Source of the DNA: Arthrobacter_N sp051262515
GTDB taxonomy: Bacteria > Actinomycetota > Actinomycetes > Actinomycetales > Micrococcaceae
NCBI RefSeq assembly: GCF_051262515.1
Contig: NZ_JBIMER010000001.1
Span: 248,001-312,000, forward strand
Direction of reading: 5' to 3'
Length of the DNA stretch: 64,000 nt
Positions within the stretch are counted from its first letter, which is position 1, and each line of letters begins with the position of its first letter. The notes beneath the pieces are model-generated. The model was not told the DNA's origin, did no database searches, and saw only the letters and a program-made list of their open reading frames with translations. Position numbers and translations under genes: made by a program. Below, piece by piece: positions 54,948 through 63,754 of the stretch.

Positions 54948-55499
54948 TCAAGCTCCCGCGGGGCCCAAAGAGAGGGGCACGACCGCGGGAACCCCGGTCT
55001 CGGTGGGTCCGCCACCGTGCCCAGTATCGGATCGTGGGATGACCGTGGACCTGAATGGTGGAGCGTAGCGGCGGCGAGGGAGGGGCATCGTGGTGAGAGG
55101 TTTCCGATGTAGCGGAAGGGTGTGGAGCCGGAACCGATCGCCCGGTCGTACCGCAGCAGCCCCTGAGGCCAACCCGTCGCTGTGGCACAGGCGATTGATG
55201 ACGCATTCGGAGCCGTCCTTGCCCTGCCATGTGAAGGGAACCAGCGGTGCGGAGTGGAATCGTTGGAGCCGGCGGCTGGTGGCGTTCGTGGACGAGCGCC
55301 AACGGCCGCCCGGCATGGCTCACGGGGCGACGGTGGCCGCGGCCCTGGAGTTGGCTTTGCATCCGTGGTTGCGCGAACAGCGTACGGTCCACCGGCGAGG
55401 CGCTAAATGCCACCTTGGCTGAGGTCACAAACCAAGTACGAAACATGTATGCTCGTGCCACGAGCTTGAAACGGATTTTTGACCCGGCGGGGGAGTGGC
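54948..55499. other. no confident gene between RHS and the second recombinase
   Basis: A plus-strand frame ending at 55422 has a protein-like stretch (WNRWSRRLVAFVDERQRPPGMAHGATVAAALELAL) that may be the tail of a lost gene, but its upstream part looks random and no start is convincing. A short inverted repeat GCTCGT-GCC-ACGAGC lies at 55451-55465, before the recombinase, and may be part of its operator or a recombination site. Confidence 0.35.
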
Positions 55500-56192
55500 A
55501 TGGACAGGCCGGAGCGCCTGGAAGGCGTGGAGGAACCGATCATGGTTCCCGACGGGGTGTCCCTGGGCTATGCCCGGGTATCGACCGTGGACCAGGACTT
55601 GGAGGACCAGCGCCGGGAGCTGATGACCGCCGGCTGTTACGACGTGTACGCGGACCGGGGGAAGTCCGGGGCGACGATGGTGCGCCCCGGACTGGAGGCG
55701 TGCCTGCGCGCCCTGCAGCCGGGCAACACCCTCGTGGTGACGAAGCTGGACCGACTGGGCAGAACCGTGCGCGGGCTGGTGGAGCTCCTGGATTCGCTCC
55801 AGGAGCGGGGGGTGGCGTTCCGGTCCCTGTCCGAGGGGATCGACACCACCACCCCGCATGGGCGGCTGATGTTCAACACCATCACCATGGTGGCCGAGAT
55901 GGAGCGCGAGCTGATCCGGGAACGCACCGGGGCCGGGCTGGCCGGGGCCGCCGGGAAGGGCGGCCGGCCTCCGCGCCTGCAGCCCCATGATGTGCGCGAG
56001 GCCCGCCGGCTCCGCGAGACGGAGCAGTGGCCGCTAGACCGTATCGCCGTGAAGTTCCAAGTCAGCCGGTCAACGGTCATTCGGGCGCTTCGTCAGGATG
56101 GGCTCGCCGGTGCTGGATACGCTGGGAGGAAACCAGCCACCTCACTCCAGGAGTCCATCGATGGCCGTAGCGCGCAAACGACACCAGATTGA
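55500..56192 (+). CDS. serine recombinase (resolvase/invertase family)
   Basis: A 230-residue protein of the resolvase/invertase family, distinct from the one at 42825. The catalytic domain has GYARVSTVDQDLEDQRREL with the serine nucleophile, VVTKLDRLGRTVRGL, and GRLMFNTITMVAEMERELIRERTGAGL. The C-terminal helix-turn-helix is WPLDRIAVKFQVSRSTVIRALRQDG, followed by a short extension. ATG 55500 has GGGGGAG 5 nt upstream. Its 3' end overlaps the start of the methylase/helicase gene by 32 nt, which suggests the two belong to the same element. Confidence 0.88.
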   Translation: MDRPERLEGVEEPIMVPDGVSLGYARVSTVDQDLEDQRRELMTAGCYDVYADRGKSGATMVRPGLEACLRALQPGNTLVVTKLDRLGRTVRGLVELLDSLQERGVAFRSLSEGIDTTTPHGRLMFNTITMVAEMERELIRERTGAGLAGAAGKGGRPPRLQPHDVREARRLRETEQWPLDRIAVKFQVSRSTVIRALRQDGLAGAGYAGRKPATSLQESIDGRSAQTTPD

Positions 56193-59100
56193 CGGCCAGG
56201 CATCCCTCGATGATTTCCTCTTTCCAGAACCCGAGGAGGTTCGCAATGAACAAGTACGGCAAGTTCGCGCAGGACACCTGGAAGATGTTGGCTCCGACCC
56301 AGTACGCGCTGATCCCGGACCCGGAGGCCTGGTTCCAGAAGCTGGGGGAGGAAGCGGAGGACAGCGTGGGGGAGCTGTCGGTGCAGATCGCCGGACCGGA
56401 CCCGCAGGGCGAAACGTACCTGGAGAAGGTCGGACGCCTGAACGCGGCGAAGATGCAGGCCGAGGAAATCGTCCGAGCCGAGATGCTGACACCGGAGACG
56501 GTGGAGGAAGCCGAGAAGGACGAACCAGACGAGGACGAGGCGAGCACAGTGTCCATCGCCCTGGCACACCTGAAGGAAACGAACCAGATCCGACTGGAGA
56601 TGACCGAGGAGCTCAACCGGGAGGAAATGGAGCGCGACCTGAACCGGTAGCCGCGCCAAGCGCGCCCGCACGGTTCATCCCAGCGCACCAGGACGCCCTG
56701 GCCCCCTCGGGCGCCAGGGCGCGCTTCCGCGCCAACCTTGAGGCCCTGCGCACCTTGCGCGAGCTGCAGGAAAATACTCGCGAGGCGACGGGCCCAGAAC
56801 GGGAAACACTGGCCAGGTGGGGCAGCTGGGGCGCGTCCGGGGTCGCGGAAATCTTCGATGAGACGCGTCCCGAGTTCGCCGCGGACCGTGCCGAGCTGCG
56901 CGGGCTGCTGACCGAGGACGAATACCGGGCTGCCAGCCGAACGGTCATCAACGCCCACTACACCGACCCGGCCATCGCCACGGAACTCTGGCAGACCCTC
57001 CAGACTTTGGGCTTCGACGGCGGGCAGGTGTTGGAACCCGGATCCGGGGCCGGCACCTTCATCGGCCTCGCGCCGACGGGGACGAGCATGACGGGTGTGG
57101 AGTTGGACCCCGTGACCGCCGGGATCTCCCGGGCGCTCTATCCGCAGGCCACGATCCGTGCCGAGTCCTTCGCCGAGTCCCGGTTCGGGGGAGGACGGTT
57201 CGACGCCACCGTGGGCAACGTTCCCTTCGCCCGCACGAGGCTGCACGATCCGACCCACAACCAGGGTCGGCACTCGATGCACAACCACTTCATCATCAAG
57301 TCCCTCGCCCTGACCCGGCCCGGGGGACTGGTGGGCGTCGTGTCCTCGGCCTTCACGCTGGACGCGCAGAACCCGGCCGCCCGGCGCGAAATGTTCGACA
57401 CGGCCGACCTGCTGGGTGCGGTGCGCCTGCCCAACGGCGCACACCGCCGGGCCGCCGGCACCGACGCGCTGACCGACGTGCTCATCTTCCGTCGCAGGCT
57501 GCCCGGGGAGGAACCGGGAGACCGCTCCTGGTTGGAGTCCCGCCCGCTGGGCACCGCTGCCGGCGACGAGGCGCGCATCAACAACTACTTCGCACAAAAC
57601 CCCGACCGCGTGCTGGGAACCCTCGAGGTCGGCAACGGCATGTACGGGAACGCGACCGTCACCGTACGGGCACAGAACCTGCAGACGGTGCCCGAGCTCC
57701 TGCACGGACAGCTGCAGGACATCGCCACCAGCGCCGTGGCCGCAGGCCGGGGAATGGCGCGCGACCAGCGCTCACTGGAGGCCCAAGCGGCGGCCAGTCT
57801 TCCGCAGACGCCAGCCAATGAACAGGTCGGCCACCTCAGGGCGGAACCGGACGGCACCTTCACCCAGGTCAACCTCGACCGCGTGGCCGTCGAGCTGGAG
57901 GTCCCGCGCACGCAGCAGGCCGAGCTGCGCGCCCTGTTGGGCCTGCGCGACGGTGCGCGCACCGTGCTGACCCTGGAGGCGTCCAACGTCGAGGACACCG
58001 ACGAGCTGGCAGCGGCCCGTGGACAACTGGCCGGGGACTACGCCCGGTACGTGGAGCGGTACGGGCCGATCAACCGGTTCAGCGAACGCCGCACCGGCCG
58101 CACGGACGAGAACGGCCAGGACATCCTGGCCCGCACCCAGCCCCGCGTCATGGCCGTGCTGCGCAAGGATCCCTACGGACCGCTGGTGCCGGCGCTGGAA
58201 TACTTCGACGAGGGCACCCAGGCCGCCGCCCCGGCCGCGTTGCTCAGGGAGCGGCAGGTCCAGCCCCGCAGGCCCGTGCGCGGTGTGGACACCCCGGCCG
58301 AGGCCCTGGCCGTCACCCTGGACACCAAGGGCGAGGTCGACCTGGACGAGATCGCCTTGCTGCTTGGCACCGACCCGGCGGATGCCCGCGAGGCGCTCGG
58401 GGACCTGGTCTACGACGTTCCGGGAGAGCCGGGCGCGATGGAAACCCGGGCCGAATACCTCAGCGGGAACATCCGCGAAAAGCTCGACGCCGCCACCGAG
58501 GCGGCAGCGGACGATCCCATGTACCGGCGCAACGTCACCGACCTGCAAGCGGTGATGCCGCGGCCGCTGGGCGCGGACGAAATCGAGGCGAAGATCGGGT
58601 CGGTGTGGATCTCACCGGACATCCACGCCCGGTTCCTGCGGGAACTGGTCAAGGATCCGCGTGCCCACGTGGACCGCGCCAGCGGGGCCAACTGGGACGT
58701 CAAGGCCAACCGACACGTGTTCCTGGCACGCAACGACTGGGGCACCGAACGGATGCCCGCCGGGGACATCTTCAAGAACCTGTTGGAGCAGCGCCGCGTC
58801 CAGGTCACCGACCCGGACCCTGACAACCCGGAAAGCAACCGGCGCATCCTGAACCCGACCGAAACCACGGCCGCGCAGGAAAAGGCGCAGATGATCAAGG
58901 ACCGGTTCAGCGAATGGGTGTGGGAGGACCCGGCACGCACAGTCGCGCTGACCGACGAGTACAACCGGCGGCTCAACTCCCTGGTGCTGCGCGACTACAC
59001 GATCGAGGGGGAGCGGCTGACACTTCCGGGACTGGTGAAGAACTTCTCCCCGCGCCCGCACCAGCGCGCGGCTGTGGCACGCATGATTTCCGAACCCTCC

Positions 59101-59439
59101 GTCGGGCTGTTCCACGAGGTTGGGGCGGGCAAGACCGCCGAGATGGTCATGGGCGCCATGGAGCTGGGCCGGCTGGGCATGACGAACAAGCCGGCGGTGG
59201 TGGTGCCGAACCACATGCTGGACCAGTTCGCCCGCGAGTGGTTGCAGATCTACCCGCAGGCGCAGATCCTCGCCGCGTCCTCGAAGGACCTGCAAGGCGA
59301 CAAATGCCGACAGTTCGTCGCGCGGACGGCGGCGAACGACTGGGAGGTTGCGTGTCGGAGGACGCGGGGAAGCGTTCGCGTTTTGGGAAACGCCGTCGGG
59401 AGAATTCGCCGAAGGGCACGAAGAAGCCCCCTGAGGTGA
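56161..59439 (+). CDS. conjugative-element DNA methylase/helicase, 3' truncated
   Basis: The frame encodes 1092 residues of a family usually well above 1500. Order: N-terminus ASLDDFLFPEPEE; a Gly/Arg/Pro-rich linker; the conserved ARFIPAHQDALAPSGARARF; a SAM-dependent methylase with VLEPGSGAGTFIG near 290 and the NPPF-like GNVPFA near 354; then a helicase start with Walker A HEVGAGKTAEMVMG near 985. Family likeness stops at about 59345, after FVARTAANDWE, and the last 30 codons are foreign, so motifs II-VI are lost. ATG 56161 has AGGAG 8 nt upstream. Reading this as one gene means the linker overlaps the gene at 56246. Confidence 0.75.
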   Translation: MAVARKRHQIDGQASLDDFLFPEPEEVRNEQVRQVRAGHLEDVGSDPVRADPGPGGLVPEAGGGSGGQRGGAVGADRRTGPAGRNVPGEGRTPERGEDAGRGNRPSRDADTGDGGGSREGRTRRGRGEHSVHRPGTPEGNEPDPTGDDRGAQPGGNGARPEPVAAPSAPARFIPAHQDALAPSGARARFRANLEALRTLRELQENTREATGPERETLARWGSWGASGVAEIFDETRPEFAADRAELRGLLTEDEYRAASRTVINAHYTDPAIATELWQTLQTLGFDGGQVLEPGSGAGTFIGLAPTGTSMTGVELDPVTAGISRALYPQATIRAESFAESRFGGGRFDATVGNVPFARTRLHDPTHNQGRHSMHNHFIIKSLALTRPGGLVGVVSSAFTLDAQNPAARREMFDTADLLGAVRLPNGAHRRAAGTDALTDVLIFRRRLPGEEPGDRSWLESRPLGTAAGDEARINNYFAQNPDRVLGTLEVGNGMYGNATVTVRAQNLQTVPELLHGQLQDIATSAVAAGRGMARDQRSLEAQAAASLPQTPANEQVGHLRAEPDGTFTQVNLDRVAVELEVPRTQQAELRALLGLRDGARTVLTLEASNVEDTDELAAARGQLAGDYARYVERYGPINRFSERRTGRTDENGQDILARTQPRVMAVLRKDPYGPLVPALEYFDEGTQAAAPAALLRERQVQPRRPVRGVDTPAEALAVTLDTKGEVDLDEIALLLGTDPADAREALGDLVYDVPGEPGAMETRAEYLSGNIREKLDAATEAAADDPMYRRNVTDLQAVMPRPLGADEIEAKIGSVWISPDIHARFLRELVKDPRAHVDRASGANWDVKANRHVFLARNDWGTERMPAGDIFKNLLEQRRVQVTDPDPDNPESNRRILNPTETTAAQEKAQMIKDRFSEWVWEDPARTVALTDEYNRRLNSLVLRDYTIEGERLTLPGLVKNFSPRPHQRAAVARMISEPSVGLFHEVGAGKTAEMVMGAMELGRLGMTNKPAVVVPNHMLDQFAREWLQIYPQAQILAASSKDLQGDKCRQFVARTAANDWEVACRRTRGSVRVLGNAVGRIRRRARRSPLR
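56246..56650 (+). CDS. 134-aa mobile-element protein nested inside the helicase gene
   Basis: A complete gene in the +1 frame of the methylase/helicase gene. It starts MNKYGKFAQDTWKMLAPTQYAL, with PDPEAWFQKLGEEAEDSVGEL and YLEKVGRLNAAKMQAEEIVRAEML, and ends in an acidic tail. The ribosome site GAGGAGG lies 6-8 nt before the ATG. Proteins of this make (NKYG...W...LxDPExFFxxLGEE...) are known next to methylase/helicase genes in actinobacterial mobile elements; their function is unknown. Its balanced composition contrasts with the Gly/Arg/Pro-rich reading of the host frame, so this frame is certainly the more protein-like of the two. Confidence 0.75.
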   Translation: MNKYGKFAQDTWKMLAPTQYALIPDPEAWFQKLGEEAEDSVGELSVQIAGPDPQGETYLEKVGRLNAAKMQAEEIVRAEMLTPETVEEAEKDEPDEDEASTVSIALAHLKETNQIRLEMTEELNREEMERDLNR

Positions 59440-59471
59440 GGGCGACCGCCGAGGGGGGATCCGGTTGGTGA
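59352..59471 (+). CDS. possible 39-aa basic peptide at the island's right edge
   Basis: GTG 59352 has GGGAGG 4 nt upstream. The peptide (SEDAGKRSRFGKRRRENSP...) is strongly basic and ends GGSGW. It begins right where the helicase homology ends, so it may be a chromosomal small gene, the tail of a gene cut by the insertion, or chance. No family recognised. Confidence 0.25.
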   Translation: MSEDAGKRSRFGKRRRENSPKGTKKPPEVRATAEGGSGW

Positions 59472-59517
59472 TGCGGGCGGAGCGCGAAGCGGCGCGGGCC
59501 CGACCATCCGCGCGCTG

Positions 59518-60189
59518 CTACCAGCCGCGGTCGCGCCAGAGGGGCAGTTCGGGGCGTTCGCGCCCCAGCGTCGTGCCGCCGCCATGACCCGGGTGCACCA
59601 GCGCCGCGCCGTCGTACGCGTCGAAAAGCCGCTGCTCGACGTCGGCGAGCAGCGAACGGAAACGCTCCGGATCCTGCTGGGTGTTTCCGACCCCGCCTGG
59701 AAAGAGGGAATCCCCACTGAAGATATGCGCCGGACCCTCCGGATCCTCGTAGACCAGGGCGACCGAGCCCGGGGTGTGCCCGCGCAGGTGCACGGCCGTG
59801 AGCCGGAAGCCGTCGAAAACCCTCACGTCCCCGTGGTTCAGGACCACCTTGATGCCCACGCCCGTGTCCGCCGTGATCGCCTCGGCGTCGTCGGCGCCGG
59901 CGGCGGTCGGCGCCCCCGTCTCGAAGGCCAGCTGCCGCAGGGCCCGGACGTGGTCCCAATGGCGATGGGTCGTCGCGATCAGGACCAGCCGGTTTTCGCC
60001 CCGCGAATCGCCGGCCGCGTCGGCCAGCAACGCGCGGATAGCATCGACGTCGTCCGCGGCGTCGATGAGCACCTGCGCGCCGGTGTCCTTGGACGTGATC
60101 AGGTACACGTTGTTGTCCATCTCCGAGACCGAGGCGCGGCGGATGGTGACATGGCGAAGGTCGTGGAGCAGGCTCGTGTCGTTGTCCAT
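59518..60189 (-). CDS. metallo-beta-lactamase-fold hydrolase
   Basis: A 223-residue MBL-fold protein with the zinc motif THRHWDHVRAL, further metal ligands in LRGHTPGSVALV and FSGDSLFPGGVGNT, and the end HPGHGGGTTLG. It resembles glyoxalase II-type hydrolases; the substrate is unknown. TAGGCT ends 6 nt before the ATG on the minus strand (60201-60196), so the mRNA is probably leaderless. It is divergent from the GntR gene and marks the return to core chromosome. Confidence 0.88.
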   Translation of the reverse strand: MDNDTSLLHDLRHVTIRRASVSEMDNNVYLITSKDTGAQVLIDAADDVDAIRALLADAAGDSRGENRLVLIATTHRHWDHVRALRQLAFETGAPTAAGADDAEAITADTGVGIKVVLNHGDVRVFDGFRLTAVHLRGHTPGSVALVYEDPEGPAHIFSGDSLFPGGVGNTQQDPERFRSLLADVEQRLFDAYDGAALVHPGHGGGTTLGRERPELPLWRDRGW

Positions 60190-60195
60190 GGGGAC

Positions 60196-60201
60196 AGCCT
60201 A
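60196..60201 (-). promoter_or_regulatory. -10 box of the MBL hydrolase, leaderless arrangement
   Basis: TAGGCT (minus strand, 60201 to 60196), then GTCCCC, then the ATG at 60189. Confidence 0.55.
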
Positions 60202-60286
60202 CGAGGGCACCGAGGGGCGGTCTAACCCGCTTGGCCGGACGGGTACGCTGGCGGCATGGGGCGAGGGGCGCCCCGCGAAGGGAACC

Positions 60287-60664
60287 ATGGACGACGACGT
60301 ACTCGGCTTCATCACCGTGGATCCCGGGGATCCCTCGAACCCCTACGAACAGATCCGCCGACAAATCCTCGACGCGGTCGCCCAGGGGCGTCTGGTTCCA
60401 GGGACCCGGCTGCCCTCGGTCCGCGCGCTCGCCGACCGGCTCGGGGTGGCGGTCAACACCGTGGCCCGCGCCTACCGCGAGCTGGAGCGGGCCGGGGCCG
60501 TCTCCACGCGGGGCCGCAACGGCACCGTGATCGAGGCCGCGGCGGACGACGCCGGACGCCACGTTGGCGCCGCGGCGGAGGTCTTCGTGGACGAAGCCAA
60601 GCGTTGGGGGTTGGGCGAGGAACAGGCGCTCGGCTTCGTCAGGGCTGCCTTCAACGCACACTAG
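60287..60664 (+). CDS. GntR-family regulator, YtrA type
   Basis: A 125-residue regulator with a winged helix-turn-helix (PYEQIRRQILDAVAQGRLVPGTRLPSVRALADRLGVAVNTVARAYRELERAGAVSTRGRNGT) and only a short C-terminal helical part, as in the YtrA subfamily that usually controls adjacent ABC transporters; none is adjacent here. ATG 60287 follows GAAGGG by 4 nt. A TACGCT box at 60244-60249 would start transcription near 60256, giving a 30-nt leader. Confidence 0.88.
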   Translation: MDDDVLGFITVDPGDPSNPYEQIRRQILDAVAQGRLVPGTRLPSVRALADRLGVAVNTVARAYRELERAGAVSTRGRNGTVIEAAADDAGRHVGAAAEVFVDEAKRWGLGEEQALGFVRAAFNAH

Positions 60665-60698
60665 GCGCGGTCGTGCGCCCTGAGCGCAAGGCGTCTAT

Positions 60699-60714
60699 TC
60701 GAACGAGAATTCGA
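60699..60714 (+). promoter_or_regulatory. LexA (SOS) box upstream of uvrA
   Basis: TCGAAC GAGA ATTCGA matches the actinobacterial/Bacillus-type SOS box TCGAAC-N4-GTTCGA at 11 of 12 fixed positions. It overlaps the -35 area of the uvrA promoter, so bound LexA would block transcription until DNA damage. Confidence 0.8.
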
Positions 60715-60727
60715 AGACGTTTTCGAC

Positions 60728-60733
60728 TACTAT
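60728..60733 (+). promoter_or_regulatory. -10 box of uvrA, leaderless arrangement
   Basis: TACTAT ends 6 nt before GTG 60740. The in-frame TTG (60734) and ATG (60737) lie closer than the expected transcription start, so GTG 60740 is favoured. Confidence 0.6.
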
Positions 60734-60739
60734 TTGATG

Positions 60740-63643
60740 GTGGCCATTTCTGAGAGCACCGTTGTTTCGCCGTCCGGTTCCGCAGCCAAGCCCCCGCTCG
60801 ACCAGTCGCGGCTAGTCGTCAAGGGCGCGCGGGAGCACAACCTGCGCAACGTGGACCTGGATCTGCCCCGTGACGCGATGATCGTCTTCACGGGCCTGTC
60901 CGGATCCGGCAAGTCCTCCCTCGCCTTCGACACGATCTTCGCCGAGGGCCAGCGCCGCTACGTGGAGTCGCTGTCGGCGTACGCTCGGCAGTTCCTGGGC
61001 CAGGTGGACAAGCCGGACGTCGACTTCATCGAGGGTCTTTCGCCCGCGGTCTCCATCGACCAGAAGTCCACCAGCAAGAACCCACGGTCCACCGTCGGCA
61101 CCATCACGGAGATCTACGACTACATGCGCCTGCTCTGGGCGCGCGTGGGGCGTCCACACTGCCCGGTCTGCGGTGAACCTGTCATGCGCCAGACGCCGCA
61201 GCAGATCGTGGACCAGCTGCTCGAGCTGGAGGAGGGGACCCGCTTCCAGGTGCTGGCCCCGGTGGTGCGCGGACGCAAGGGCGAATTCGTCGACCTCTTC
61301 AAGGAACTCACGGCGAAGGGCTACTCGCGGGCGCGGGTGGACGGCGAGAACATCCAGCTTTCCGACCCGCCGAAGCTCGGCAAGCAGTTCAAGCACACCA
61401 TCGAGGTCGTTGTCGACCGCCTGGTCAGCAAGGACGGCATCCGCCAGCGGCTCAGCGATTCGGTCGAGACCGCCTTGGGCATCGCGGACGGCCGCGTGCT
61501 CGCGGACTTCGTGGACCTCGACGCGGACGACGACGGCCGCGTGCGCGCGTTCTCGGAGAACCTGGCGTGCCCCAATGAACACCCGCTGGCCATCGACGAG
61601 ATCGAACCGCGGTCCTTCTCCTTCAACAACCCGTTCGGCGCCTGCTCGGCATGCACGGGCATCGGCACGCGGCTGGAGGTGGACGGCGAGCTGGTCATTC
61701 CCGACCCCTCCAAGTCGCTTCAGGAGGGCGCGATCGCCCCGTGGTCCCTCGGAACGGCCACTACGGAGTATTGGAACCGGCTGCTGGCGGGGCTGGCGAA
61801 GGACATGAAGTTCTCGATGACGACGCCGTGGGAGAAGCTCGCCGAAGACGTCAGGGAGTCCGTCCTCCACGGCAAGGACCACAAGGTCGTCGTGCAGTAC
61901 AGGAACCGGTTCGGCCGCGAGCGGAAGTACAGCACGGGCTTCGAGGGCGTGTTCCAGTACATTCACCGGAAGCACCAGGAAACGGAGTCGGACAACGCCC
62001 GGGACCGATACGAGGAATACATGCGGCAGGTGCCATGCCCGGAGTGCAACGGCGCGCGGCTCAACCCCGCGTCGCTCTCCGTGCTGATCAACGGAAAGTC
62101 GATTTCCGCGGTGGCCGCCATGCCGATGCGCGAATGCTCCGAGTTCCTCAACGACCTCGTGCTCTCCGGTCGCGAGGCGCAGATCGCGCACCAGGTCCTG
62201 ATCGAGATCCAGGCACGGCTCCGCTTCCTCTTGGATGTCGGCCTCGAATACCTCAACCTTGAGCGTGCCGCCGGCACGCTGTCCGGCGGGGAGGCCCAGC
62301 GCATCCGTCTGGCGACCCAGATCGGTTCCGGGCTGGTCGGTGTCCTCTACGTGTTGGACGAGCCGTCTATCGGCCTGCACCAGCGGGACAACCGCCGGCT
62401 CATTGAAACCCTCAACCGTCTCCGGGACCTCGGCAACACGCTGATCGTCGTCGAGCACGACGAGGACACCATCCACCAGGCGGACTGGATCGTGGACATC
62501 GGCCCGGGCGCCGGGGAGCACGGCGGGCAGGTCGTCCACTCGGGATCCCTGGAGGGGCTGCTCGCCAACACCGAGTCGATGACCGGCGACTACCTCGCCG
62601 GACGCCGTTCCATCGAGATACCCGCAAAGCGCCGCAAGATCGACAAGAAGCGGCAGCTGAAGATCGTCGGGGCGCGCGAGAACAACCTGCGCGACCTCAC
62701 CACGCACATTCCCCTGGGCGTCATGACCGCCGTCACGGGCGTCAGCGGCTCGGGAAAATCGACCCTGATCAACGACATTCTCTACAAGGTCCTCGCCAAC
62801 AAGCTGAACGGCGCCAAGCAGGTCGCCGGCCGGCACACGCGCGTCGAGGGCCTGGAACAGCTGGACAAGGTCATCCACGTAGACCAGAGCCCCATCGGGC
62901 GGACGCCTCGGTCCAACCCCGCGACATACACGGGCGTGTTCGACCACGTCCGGAAGCTGTTCGCGGAGACCAACGAGGCAAAGGTCCGCGGCTACCTGCC
63001 CGGGCGCTTCTCGTTCAACGTCAAGGGCGGGCGCTGCGAGGCGTGCTCCGGCGACGGCACGCTGAAGATCGAGATGAACTTCCTTCCCGACGTCTACGTG
63101 CCCTGCGAGGTCTGCCACGGGGCGAGGTACAACCGCGAGACGCTCGAGGTCCACTACAAGGGCAAGACCATCGCCGACGTGCTCAACATGCCCATCGAGG
63201 AGGGCGCCGAGTTCTTCGCCGCGTTCTCGCCGATTGCGCGGCACCTGAACACGCTGGTCGACGTCGGCCTGGGCTACGTCCGGCTCGGCCAGCCTGCAAC
63301 GACCCTCTCCGGGGGCGAGGCCCAGCGCGTGAAGCTCGCCTCCGAGCTCCAAAAGCGCTCCAACGGCCGGAGCGTGTACGTGCTGGACGAGCCCACAACG
63401 GGCCTGCACTTCGAGGACATCAGGAAACTCCTGAAGGTCCTCCAGAGCCTGGTAGACAAGGGCAACACCGTCATCACGATCGAACACAACCTCGACGTCA
63501 TCAAGAGCGCGGACTGGCTCCTGGACCTCGGCCCCGAAGGGGGATCCGGCGGCGGGCAGCTCATCGCCACCGGCACGCCGGAACAGGTCGCCAAGGTGCC
63601 CGAGAGCCACACCGGCCGGTTCCTCGCCGACCTGCTCGGCTAA
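60740..63643 (+). CDS. uvrA: excinuclease ABC subunit A
   Basis: The 967-residue damage sensor of nucleotide excision repair, with two ABC ATPase modules. Module 1 has Walker A VFTGLSGSGKSSLAFD, zinc-finger cysteines in CPVCGEP and CSACTGIG, and the signature TLSGGEAQRIRLATQIG followed by VLDEPSIGLHQRDN. Module 2 has TGVSGSGKSTLIND, the zinc finger CEACSGDG...CEVCHGARYN, TLSGGEAQRVKLASELQ and VLDEPTTGLHFEDI. It hands damaged DNA to UvrB (30798 in this window). The LexA box in front makes it part of the SOS response. Confidence 0.98.
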   Translation: MAISESTVVSPSGSAAKPPLDQSRLVVKGAREHNLRNVDLDLPRDAMIVFTGLSGSGKSSLAFDTIFAEGQRRYVESLSAYARQFLGQVDKPDVDFIEGLSPAVSIDQKSTSKNPRSTVGTITEIYDYMRLLWARVGRPHCPVCGEPVMRQTPQQIVDQLLELEEGTRFQVLAPVVRGRKGEFVDLFKELTAKGYSRARVDGENIQLSDPPKLGKQFKHTIEVVVDRLVSKDGIRQRLSDSVETALGIADGRVLADFVDLDADDDGRVRAFSENLACPNEHPLAIDEIEPRSFSFNNPFGACSACTGIGTRLEVDGELVIPDPSKSLQEGAIAPWSLGTATTEYWNRLLAGLAKDMKFSMTTPWEKLAEDVRESVLHGKDHKVVVQYRNRFGRERKYSTGFEGVFQYIHRKHQETESDNARDRYEEYMRQVPCPECNGARLNPASLSVLINGKSISAVAAMPMRECSEFLNDLVLSGREAQIAHQVLIEIQARLRFLLDVGLEYLNLERAAGTLSGGEAQRIRLATQIGSGLVGVLYVLDEPSIGLHQRDNRRLIETLNRLRDLGNTLIVVEHDEDTIHQADWIVDIGPGAGEHGGQVVHSGSLEGLLANTESMTGDYLAGRRSIEIPAKRRKIDKKRQLKIVGARENNLRDLTTHIPLGVMTAVTGVSGSGKSTLINDILYKVLANKLNGAKQVAGRHTRVEGLEQLDKVIHVDQSPIGRTPRSNPATYTGVFDHVRKLFAETNEAKVRGYLPGRFSFNVKGGRCEACSGDGTLKIEMNFLPDVYVPCEVCHGARYNRETLEVHYKGKTIADVLNMPIEEGAEFFAAFSPIARHLNTLVDVGLGYVRLGQPATTLSGGEAQRVKLASELQKRSNGRSVYVLDEPTTGLHFEDIRKLLKVLQSLVDKGNTVITIEHNLDVIKSADWLLDLGPEGGSGGGQLIATGTPEQVAKVPESHTGRFLADLLG

Positions 63644-63754
63644 CGCCCCGGGGACCCGCGCACGGGGGTGGCGCAGCACGCGCCACGGCCGGGAAGTATT
63701 CCCCGGTGGTCATGGACACCCGGCCCAACACCGGGTTCGTGCAACAATGACCCG

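Noticed and set aside
54948..55316. A 122-codon minus-strand gene upstream of the RHS gene
   Set aside because: Composition is random-looking, there is no ribosome site, and a competing plus-strand frame is equally good; neither can be supported.
42292..59475. Direct repeats (attachment sites) at the two island edges
   Set aside because: I compared 42250-42400 with 59300-59520 by eye and found no convincing shared sequence; an integrase is also absent.
42292..59475. CRISPR array in the accessory island
   Set aside because: The repeats seen are palindromic, only three in number, kilobases apart, and no cas genes are present.
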